Shown here piece after piece: positions 1-4,526 of a DNA stretch of 6,204 nucleotides (the stretch's first letter is position 1; every line of letters starts with the position of its first letter). This stretch comes from Bacteroidetes bacterium GWA2_30_7 (lineage in GTDB: Bacteria > Bacteroidota > Bacteroidia > Bacteroidales > GWF2-33-38), in the NCBI GenBank assembly GCA_001768155.1, contig MENC01000105.1, positions 7,255-13,458 on the forward strand, in the 5' to 3' direction. The position numbers and the translations under genes were made by a program. The notes under the pieces are model-generated. The model ran no database searches, had not been told where the DNA came from, and saw only the letters and a list, made by a program, of their open reading frames with translations.

Positions 1-618
1 AGGTTTTATGAATTAAATTTAAATACCTTTAATAAGTTAGAAAATTACAAATATGAACTTACAAAAAATATAACTTATGAGCTTGATTTAATTTCAAATT
101 ACGAAAAAACTTTACAGAATTATTCAACTAATACAAAGCGTAATCTAAAAAAAGCAACTACAAATAAAATTTCAGTTCTTACTGGAATTCAACCTAACGA
201 TTTAATCAATTTGTTTATTAATAACAACGAAAATAAACTGATTAAAGTAACTAATGAACATTACGACACTATCCGCAAAATAATGTCAACAGCATTAAGG
301 TATCAGATAGGAGAAATACTTGGAGCATATAACGAAAAAAACGAATTATGCTCTGCGGCATTTTTCATAACTTCGCACCATAAAAGCATTTATTTATTTG
401 CAGCTTCGAGCGAATCGGGCAAAGAAACAGGTGCAAATTTTAAATTAATTGATACATTTATTCAAAAATATTCTGGACTTCACTTAACTCTTGATTTTGA
501 GGGTTCTAACATCGATGGACTTGCTCGATATTATTCAAGTTTTGGAGCAAAACCATGTGAATATTATCGAATTAAAAAAAATTTACTACCTTGGTACATC
601 AAAATATTTAAACCTTAA
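1..618 (+). CDS. FemAB/BioF2-like GNAT acyltransferase, C-terminal part (5' end outside window)
   Basis: The frame is open from base 1 to the TAA at 616-618, giving 205 visible residues. The TTG at 211 is an internal leucine codon, not the start, because coding continues upstream without a stop. Visible residues 41-52 read YSTNTKRNLKKA, the polar and basic stretch typical of FemAB-like and Acetyltransf_6 proteins. The C-terminal part has DFEGS at 165-169, followed by GLARYYSSFGAKP and YYRIKKN, which match the last strands and helix of the FemAB-type GNAT fold. Known members transfer an acyl or aminoacyl group to an amine, often in the cell envelope, but the substrate here cannot be read from the sequence. 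The protein should be cytosolic or membrane-associated; no membrane segment is visible. It lies 5 nt upstream of upp on the same strand, so the two are probably co-transcribed. The N-terminal half is missing only because the window begins inside the gene. Confidence 0.8.
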   Translation, partial: RFYELNLNTFNKLENYKYELTKNITYELDLISNYEKTLQNYSTNTKRNLKKATTNKISVLTGIQPNDLINLFINNNENKLIKVTNEHYDTIRKIMSTALRYQIGEILGAYNEKNELCSAAFFITSHHKSIYLFAASSESGKETGANFKLIDTFIQKYSGLHLTLDFEGSNIDGLARYYSSFGAKPCEYYRIKKNLLPWYIKIFKP

Positions 619-623
619 CGAAA

Positions 624-1274
624 ATGGTTATAAATCTTGGAGAAAACAATTCAATACTGAATCAGTTTATTGCTGAAATCAGAGATGAAAATATTCAGAA
701 AGACAGTATGCGTTTTAGAAAAAATCTTGAACGTATAGGTGAAGTTTTTGCTTACGAAATCAGTAAAAAACTAAGCTATAAATTTACTGAAGTTCAAACT
801 CCGCTTGGCATAGCAAATGAAAATATGCTAGATGAAAAACCAATTCTAGCTACAATTTTAAGAGCAGGGCTTCCAATTCATACCGGTTTTTTAAATTTTT
901 TTGATACCGCAGAAAATGCCTTTATTTCTGCTTATAGAAAGTACGAAAAAGACGGTAGTTTCGAAATTAAAGTTGAATATATTTCATGCCCTTGTACTGA
1001 CGATAAAACTGTAATTATTTCTGACCCAATGCTAGCATCAGGCTCATCTATGGTGTTGGCATATAAGGCATTACTCGAAAAAGGCTTGCCTCGCCATACT
1101 CATATTGTAACCATTATTGCAAGTAAAGAAGGAGTTGAATATTTGAATAGCCATTTGAATATGCAAAATATAACTTTGTGGGTTGGAGCAATTGACGATG
1201 AATTAACAGTAAAATCTTATATAGTTCCAGGACTTGGCGATGCCGGCGATTTGGCTTATGGAAATAAAAGTTAG
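624..1274 (+). CDS. upp: Uracil phosphoribosyltransferase
   Basis: This enzyme converts uracil and PRPP to UMP and pyrophosphate in the cytosol, as part of pyrimidine salvage. The 216-residue length is usual for the family. LRAG at 79-82 is the conserved loop near the pyrophosphate site. VIISDPMLASGSSM at 130-143 is the PRPP-binding loop, with the acidic residue D134 in place. YIVPGLGDAGDLAYG at 199-213 is the C-terminal uracil-binding signature. The loop has Ser residues where many bacterial enzymes have ATGGS, which looks like a normal variant. The ATG at 624 follows the previous stop by 5 nt (CGAAA) and has no Shine-Dalgarno site, as is common in Bacteroidota. Translation may be coupled to the upstream acyltransferase gene. 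No regulatory site is visible just upstream. Confidence 0.96.
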   Translation: MVINLGENNSILNQFIAEIRDENIQKDSMRFRKNLERIGEVFAYEISKKLSYKFTEVQTPLGIANENMLDEKPILATILRAGLPIHTGFLNFFDTAENAFISAYRKYEKDGSFEIKVEYISCPCTDDKTVIISDPMLASGSSMVLAYKALLEKGLPRHTHIVTIIASKEGVEYLNSHLNMQNITLWVGAIDDELTVKSYIVPGLGDAGDLAYGNKS

Positions 1275-1296
1275 ATAAATTGTTAAATTGTTTAGG

Positions 1297-1369
1297 GATT
1301 GCCGTCATTGTATAGCACAACCTACCCCGAGTTTTCGGAAAAGCAATCTTTTGTTTGTTGTTTGTTGTT
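1297..1369 (+). terminator. Weak candidate terminator region after upp
   Basis: GATTGC (1297-1302) pairs with GCAATC (1343-1348), enclosing a 40-nt loop that contains a small hairpin CCGA-GTTT-TCGG (1327-1338). A T-rich run (1349-1369, TTTTG and TTGTTTG units) follows. The stem is short and the loop long, so this is only a possible termination signal for the upstream unit. Confidence 0.2.
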
Positions 1370-1380
1370 GCTGACGCTAT

Positions 1381-1401
1381 AAATCCTAAATTCTAAATCG
1401 T
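1381..1401. repeat. Heptamer tandem array A (3 copies)
   Basis: Three consecutive 7-bp units read AAATCCT, AAATTCT and AAATCGT. The same family of units reappears at 1427-1451. Just upstream, TTGTTTG occurs twice (1351-1364) with the same 7-bp period but a different sequence. The function is unknown; similar AATCGTA-type text is, to my recollection, common between genes in Bacteroidota. Confidence 0.7.
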
Positions 1402-1422
1402 ACATTTCGAGAGCCTCAATGT
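1402..1422. repeat. Small imperfect palindrome between heptamer arrays
   Basis: ACATT (1402-1406) pairs with AATGT (1418-1422). Inside, GAG (1409-1411) pairs with CTC (1415-1417) around the loop AGC, with a 2-nt bulge TC. The stem is short but occupies almost all of the space between the two heptamer arrays. Confidence 0.4.
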
Positions 1423-1426
1423 CTAA

Positions 1427-1451
1427 AAATCGTAAATCGTAAATCCTAAAT
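1427..1451. repeat. Heptamer tandem array B (3.5 copies)
   Basis: The units are AAATCGT, AAATCGT, AAATCCT and a partial AAAT. The array ends 7 nt before the ATG at 1459, so it forms most of the likely leader of the membrane protein gene. A change in copy number by slippage would move upstream signals relative to the start codon in 7-bp steps. Confidence 0.75.
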
Positions 1452-1458
1452 AAAAAAG

Positions 1459-1917
1459 ATGTTTGTCAAATACCTTATCGTATTCTTATTAAGTTCTGTA
1501 AAGTTTGCATTATCTTTTCCTTTAGCTATTTATGAATATAAATTCAGTTATATTGAGACTTTAATTCTTACAACTTCGGGAGGTATATTCGGAAGTTTTA
1601 TTTTTGCTTATTTAACAAAATATATCGTTATAATTTGGAGATACTTTTTAGATATTACTAAATTGAATAACATAAATTATTTTAATAGAAATAAAAATAT
1701 TCCCCGAAAAAAAATGACTCGCCGTAACAAATTGATAGTAATTGTTAGAACGAAATATGGTTTAATAGGCTTGGCATTAATAACACCAATTTTATTATCA
1801 ATTCCAATTGGAACATTTATATCGTTGCGTTATTACCCAAATTATAAAAAGACATTACTTTATTTAATTATTTCGATAGTGATGTGGGCAAATATTATTT
1901 CTTTAGTTTTATTGTAA
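1459..1917 (+). CDS. Small multipass inner-membrane protein, possibly related to the small multidrug export family (PF06695)
   Basis: The 152-residue protein is strongly hydrophobic, with likely membrane segments near residues 3-24, 32-60, 102-123 and 133-152. A basic loop between segments two and three (about 77-99, with RKK and RR) is probably cytoplasmic by the positive-inside rule. Small and polar features worth noting are SGGIFGSF at 40-47 and KYGLIGLALITPILLSIPIG at 99-118. The latter resembles the KYG-x-G-hydrophobic-P pattern of PF06695 proteins, but this is from memory and not a firm match. No transport substrate can be named. The ATG follows A-rich leader sequence without a Shine-Dalgarno site. 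The gene lies 184 nt after upp and converges on the PQQ-propeller gene. I see no convincing promoter of its own. Confidence 0.75.
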   Translation: MFVKYLIVFLLSSVKFALSFPLAIYEYKFSYIETLILTTSGGIFGSFIFAYLTKYIVIIWRYFLDITKLNNINYFNRNKNIPRKKMTRRNKLIVIVRTKYGLIGLALITPILLSIPIGTFISLRYYPNYKKTLLYLIISIVMWANIISLVLL

Positions 1918-1976
1918 AATAATCACTAATAACTGACTAAAATCTTTAAAATGTTTGGAAACTCCCTAATAGCGTA

Positions 1977-1989
1977 ACCTCTACGAGGT
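1977..1989. repeat. Outer left hairpin, TAC loop
   Basis: ACCTC pairs with GAGGT around the loop TAC. Its 11-bp core is the exact reverse complement of the outer right hairpin at 2291-2301. Confidence 0.75.
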
Positions 1990-2028
1990 ATTTACCAAGT
2001 TGGGGTAGATTTCTTTTACAATAGTTTA

Positions 2029-2041
2029 TCATCTACGATGA
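2029..2041. repeat. Second TAC-loop hairpin
   Basis: TCATC pairs with GATGA around the loop TAC. Compared with 1977-1989 the stem differs at two pairs (A-T to T-A, C-G to A-T) while pairing is kept. There is no counterpart at the mirrored position in the right half, so it looks like an insertion or a local duplicate. Confidence 0.65.
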
Positions 2042-2045
2042 ATAG

Positions 2046-2072
2046 CCTATAGGGCAATGTCATTAAGTTAAG
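2046..2072. repeat. Inner long inverted repeat, left arm
   Basis: CAATGTCATTAAGTTAAG (2055-2072) is the perfect reverse complement of 2223-2240. After a 2-nt mismatch, CCTATAG (2046-2052) pairs with CTATAGG (2243-2249). The arm also starts with the self-palindrome CCTATAGG (2046-2053). The mate is 150 nt away. Confidence 0.9.
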
Positions 2073-2090
2073 GTATTAATTAGCTAATAC
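2073..2090. repeat. AT-rich hairpin at the inner edge of the left arm
   Basis: GTATTA (2073-2078) pairs with TAATAC (2085-2090) around a 6-nt loop. ATTAGCTAAT (2079-2088) is a perfect palindrome that offers an alternative pairing. Confidence 0.5.
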
Positions 2091-2106
2091 TGAGGAATCC
2101 CGAAGA

Positions 2107-2131
2107 CAACCGTAGGTTGCGACCGAAGGTC
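2107..2131. repeat. Two adjacent triloop hairpins, GTA and GAA loops
   Basis: CAACC-GTA-GGTTG (2107-2119) is followed after one base by GACC-GAA-GGTC (2121-2131). The GTA loop is the complement of the TAC loop seen at 1977-1989 and 2029-2041. The GAA loop is the complement of the TTC loop seen at 2145-2159 and 2211-2225. The two families thus occur in both orientations. Confidence 0.6.
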
Positions 2132-2144
2132 TAATATGATATTC

Positions 2145-2159
2145 AACCCATTCTGGGTT
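2145..2159. repeat. TTC-loop hairpin, first copy
   Basis: AACCCA pairs perfectly with TGGGTT around TTC. It is preceded by ATTC and followed by A, the same flanks as the copy at 2211-2225. Confidence 0.75.
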
Positions 2160-2178
2160 ATTTTCAACTTTGATTTTC

Positions 2179-2199
2179 ACCTCCGATTGCATCGGAGGT
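2179..2199. repeat. Strong 9-bp hairpin with TGC loop
   Basis: ACCTCCGAT (2179-2187) pairs perfectly with ATCGGAGGT (2191-2199) around TGC. It is the longest and most GC-rich small stem in the element. The sequence just after it (GGTTATTCAA) resembles that after the 2145-2159 hairpin (GGTTATTTTCAA), which suggests duplicated modules. Confidence 0.8.
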
Positions 2200-2210
2200 T
2201 ATTCAAATTC

Positions 2211-2225
2211 AAGCCTTTCAGGCTT
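2211..2225. repeat. TTC-loop hairpin, second copy
   Basis: AAGCCT pairs perfectly with AGGCTT around TTC. Compared with 2145-2159, two stem pairs are changed on both sides (C-G to G-C, A-T to T-A) while loop and flanks are unchanged. Its 3' side overlaps the first 3 bases of the long right arm. Confidence 0.75.
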
Positions 2226-2249
2226 AACTTAATGACATTGGTCTATAGG
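2223..2249. repeat. Inner long inverted repeat, right arm
   Basis: This is the mate of 2046-2072, with 18 perfect pairs, 2 mismatches, then 7 more pairs. The GT (2241-2242) faces GG (2053-2054). Confidence 0.9.
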
Positions 2250-2290
2250 GCTTAAAGTATTGTAAAACAGATTACAAAATATATTTAATT

Positions 2291-2301
2291 CCTCGTAGAG
2301 G
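2291..2301. repeat. Outer right hairpin, GTA loop
   Basis: CCTC pairs with GAGG around GTA. All 11 bases are the reverse complement of 1978-1988, which defines the outer boundary of the nested element. Confidence 0.75.
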
Positions 2302-2341
2302 ATAAACATAAAATTTAGTCGGTCAGTAATGTAAAATTATA

Positions 2342-3685
2342 TTAATTTGTCAAATCATAACAAACCAATCTTTGCAAATATCTGAGATACAATTTCCCAT
2401 TTGCCACAACAGGCACTGTCCATGCAAGGTTGCCAACGTCTTCAAGTGCATTTTTGATTTCAGCAATTTTTTCAAGTTTTGAATTATTCGGTTTAACTAA
2501 ATATAAGCTTCCTTTTAAATCAAGGCAAATCAGATGACCATCAATATAAGCAATTGTTCCTTGCCCTATTTGATCGCTACTCCAAATTTCTTTTCCTGTT
2601 TGTAACTCAATGCACTTAAACAATCCTTTATTTCTAAGGCTTTCACCGGCATAGCCATATAAATATCCATCAATTAAAACAGGGTCAGAATGTTGAGCAG
2701 AAATTACATCGTTTTTCCATAAAACTTTATATCCGTCTTTTGTTGTTTCAATTGCCTCACAGCCCATTCCATAAGCTGAAGTATGAAAAATAATATTTCC
2801 GCTAACAATTGGAGTTGTTGCATTTACACCATATTCTGTTTCCCATGGAACTCTCCATAATTCCTTTCCGGTTTCGGGTAAAATACACGAAAGTCCTTTT
2901 GCATGATAAATCAGAATTGTTGTATCATTTCCGTTTACAAAAGGAATAGAAGCAGAATAACCGGCATCGCCTTCCATTGATTTCCAAATAATTTCACCAG
3001 TTATTTTATTATAAGCAATAACTAAACTTTTTCCTCCGCCTTGAATTATTAATTTATTATCTAATATTAAGGGAGTTGCCGAATGTCCCCATTGAGGTTC
3101 AACTCCACCAACTTCTTTTACATTTTTATGCCAAATCATTTTTCCATCATCAATATTCCAGCATACAACATCGCCGCTTCTGCCAAAAGTATAAACCATT
3201 GAACTATCAATAAATGCTGTTGCTCTAGCCCCTTGACCATGAGATGTTTCAGCCTGAGATTTGTACTTTCCGAGCCAAATCATTTTCCCATCATCGGTAT
3301 TAATACAAAAAACCAAATCATTTTCATTATCTCTTCCTGTGATTAACAGCCTGTTACCTTTAACTACCGGTGCCGACCATGCTGCTGATACATCTCCCTG
3401 ACATAAATAATCTATTTGCCATAATTTATCTAACCCATTGCTCCAGTTGGTTTTTAAGCCTTTAAAATTGCTTTTCCCGTCAAAATTAGAGCCTCTCCAG
3501 TTTAGCCAGTCTGAATCACCACTTTGAATAATTTGGTTAGCAGATTTTTCACTCGGAAGTTCATCAAGTTTTCCCGATAAATCTTCGCTTCCCATAACCA
3601 TATTGTATATAGAATAGCCATAAAATCCAATACCAATAATTACTAAAGTTAAAATTAATAAAATGATTTTTGTTCTTTTTTTCAT
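2342..3685 (-). CDS. Membrane-anchored PQQ-type beta-propeller protein
   Basis: The 447-residue protein starts with a basic MKKRTK and one hydrophobic segment (about 7-29). There is no lipobox cysteine, so it is probably an uncleaved signal anchor with the rest outside the cytoplasm. WLNWRGSNFDGKS at 60-72 is the entry motif seen in PQQ-like repeat proteins (PF13360-type, WxxWRGPxxDG). Blade-ending motifs of the form C-x-x-x-x-(T/D)-G-K-x-x-W follow, with tryptophans at 137, 185, 234, 277 and 368. A diverged blade lies around 321-323. This is the propeller fold of BamB and of quinoprotein dehydrogenases, but I see neither a dehydrogenase active site nor a cytochrome motif. Roles in scaffolding or sensing are as likely as catalysis. 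It follows elbB by 47 nt on the same strand. The ATG is the first one and begins the signal anchor. Confidence 0.85.
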   Translation of the reverse strand: MKKRTKIILLILTLVIIGIGFYGYSIYNMVMGSEDLSGKLDELPSEKSANQIIQSGDSDWLNWRGSNFDGKSNFKGLKTNWSNGLDKLWQIDYLCQGDVSAAWSAPVVKGNRLLITGRDNENDLVFCINTDDGKMIWLGKYKSQAETSHGQGARATAFIDSSMVYTFGRSGDVVCWNIDDGKMIWHKNVKEVGGVEPQWGHSATPLILDNKLIIQGGGKSLVIAYNKITGEIIWKSMEGDAGYSASIPFVNGNDTTILIYHAKGLSCILPETGKELWRVPWETEYGVNATTPIVSGNIIFHTSAYGMGCEAIETTKDGYKVLWKNDVISAQHSDPVLIDGYLYGYAGESLRNKGLFKCIELQTGKEIWSSDQIGQGTIAYIDGHLICLDLKGSLYLVKPNNSKLEKIAEIKNALEDVGNLAWTVPVVANGKLYLRYLQRLVCYDLTN

Positions 3686-3732
3686 ATTTAAAATTAATTA
3701 TGTATTTTATTATAACACAGATGATTGACTCG

Positions 3733-4395
3733 TTAGTTGTTTAATGTTTTTAAAATAGCATTGACTATATTTAAAGCTCCATCGCCAATTTGCGAAATAT
3801 CCGAATCAAGCATATAACATGGTGTTGTAAATAAATTATTTTTAATATCTATACATACTTCTCCTTGACTGGTTTTTTTATGAACTGCACCCATATTTTC
3901 AATCTTTTTGGTGGTTCCGGCATCTTGTCCGATAGTTACTTCTACATTTTTTAAAACTTTGGATAAAATAACCGGCGAAATACATAAAGCTCCAATAGGT
4001 TTTCGTAATTCGTGCATTTTTATAATTGCAGTTGCAACATCTTTATTTACAGCACAATTTTCTCCATCGAATGCAAAAGTGCTTAAATTTTTAGCTGCTC
4101 CAAAACCACCAGGAAATATTAGAGCATCAAAATTTTCGGCTTTAAATTCCTTTAAATTATGAATTTTTCCACGAGCAATTCGTGCTGATTCAACCAATAC
4201 ATTACGCTTTTCGTTCATTACACTTCCTGTAATATGATTTATTACATGATACTGCTCAATGTCGGGAGCAAAAATTTCATAAATCGCAGCTTGTTTAACA
4301 ATTGCATACATAGTAAGTGTGGCTTCATGAATTTCGGCACCATCATAAACGCCACATCCTGAAAGTACTACAGCAAATTTCTTTTTAGTATTCAT
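3733..4395 (-). CDS. elbB: ElbB-like DJ-1/PfpI superfamily protein (glyoxalase-type, class I amidotransferase fold)
   Basis: The 220-residue protein matches the ElbB family along its full length. SGCGVYDGAEIHEA spans 12-25, FAPD 42-45, VINHITG 51-57, RNVLVESARIARG 64-76, and PGGFGAAKNLS 95-105. ALCISP at 136-141 carries the nucleophile-elbow cysteine C138, and TTPCYML at 190-196 is the C-terminal signature. E. coli ElbB has reported glyoxalase activity and was linked to isoprenoid synthesis in early work; its true cellular role is uncertain. Cytosolic location is expected because there is no signal peptide. It is the first gene of a probable two-gene unit with the PQQ propeller. The start ATG is followed at once by the basic KKK and first beta-strand, as in relatives. 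No clear TAnnTTTG promoter is seen upstream on this strand. Confidence 0.93.
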   Translation of the reverse strand: MNTKKKFAVVLSGCGVYDGAEIHEATLTMYAIVKQAAIYEIFAPDIEQYHVINHITGSVMNEKRNVLVESARIARGKIHNLKEFKAENFDALIFPGGFGAAKNLSTFAFDGENCAVNKDVATAIIKMHELRKPIGALCISPVILSKVLKNVEVTIGQDAGTTKKIENMGAVHKKTSQGEVCIDIKNNLFTTPCYMLDSDISQIGDGALNIVNAILKTLNN

Positions 4396-4477
4396 AATTT
4401 AATAATTTGATTAAAATTCGATTTTGCTAATTTATTAATTTTTTAACAATTAATTTTTAAGTATTTCAAAACTTTAT

Positions 4478-4510
4478 TTGTTTTTTTTATTTATTAATTT
4501 CATACATTTG
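4478..4510 (+). promoter_or_regulatory. Bacteroidota-type promoter (TTG / TAnnTTTG) for the secreted repeat protein
   Basis: TACATTTG (4503-4510) fits the -7 consensus TAnnTTTG exactly. TTG at 4478-4480 lies 22 nt upstream, within the reported spacing range for this sigma factor. Transcription would start near 4515, leaving a leader of about 12 nt before the ATG at 4527. The leader is A-rich with no Shine-Dalgarno site. The surrounding gap (4396-4526) is otherwise very AT-rich and shared with the divergent elbB. Confidence 0.65.
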
Positions 4511-4526
4511 AAAAAAAAAGATAATT

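Larger units (their letters stand above)
1977..2301. repeat. Nested inverted-repeat element packed with triloop hairpins (MITE or REPIN-like candidate, or structured RNA)
   Basis: Three pairs of arms occur in mirrored order. The outer pair is CCTCTACGAGG (1978-1988) against CCTCGTAGAGG (2291-2301). The middle pair is TTTTACAATA (2014-2023) against TATTGTAAAA (2258-2267). The inner pair is 2046-2072 against 2223-2249, with 25 of 27 positions paired. The gap between outer and middle arms is 25 nt on the left and 23 on the right. Between middle and inner arms it is 22 nt on the left and 8 on the right, and the surplus is about the size of one extra hairpin (2029-2041). Inside the inner arms lie at least six more hairpins. 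Known comparisons are MITEs and the paired REP hairpins moved by RAYT transposases; assignment to either is inference. The position between two gene ends would also suit a two-way terminator, but no long T-run follows the stems. Confidence 0.75.
1918..2341. other. Intergenic region between convergent genes, filled by a hairpin-rich noncoding element
   Basis: This 424-base stretch has no credible protein-coding frame. The core, 1977-2301, is a nested inverted repeat full of short hairpins, described in separate entries. The outer parts (1918-1976 and 2302-2341) are AT-rich. They contain possible terminal inverted repeats ACTGAC and GACTAAA (1932-1941) against TTTAGTC and GTCAGT (2314-2327). 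Confidence 0.8.

Noticed and set aside
211..213. TTG as start codon of the acyltransferase
   Set aside because: The frame is open to base 1 and residues upstream (YSTNTKRNLKKA) match the family, so the start lies outside the window.
491..676. Open frame of 61 codons on the plus strand
   Set aside because: It overlaps the end of the acyltransferase and the start of upp in another frame. Both of those have clear family motifs, so this is a shadow.
1114..1320. Open frame of 68 codons on the minus strand
   Set aside because: It lies antisense to the conserved 3' part of upp and its product has no recognisable features.
1977..2301. CRISPR array
   Set aside because: The repeated units are short hairpins of differing stem sequence with irregular spacing, not identical direct repeats with uniform unique spacers, and no cas gene is nearby.
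3908..4162. Open frame of 84 codons on the plus strand
   Set aside because: It is antisense to the core of elbB, including the PGGFGAAKNLS and cysteine regions, which are clearly coding on the other strand.
4435..4460. Direct repeat TTAATTTTTTAA / TTAATTTTTAA upstream of the secreted protein gene
   Set aside because: The stretch is almost pure A and T, where such matches are expected by chance.
4467..4474. Minus-strand promoter for elbB (AAGTTTTG read on the minus strand)
   Set aside because: It differs from TAnnTTTG at the first base and has no TTG at a suitable distance, so it is not convincing.
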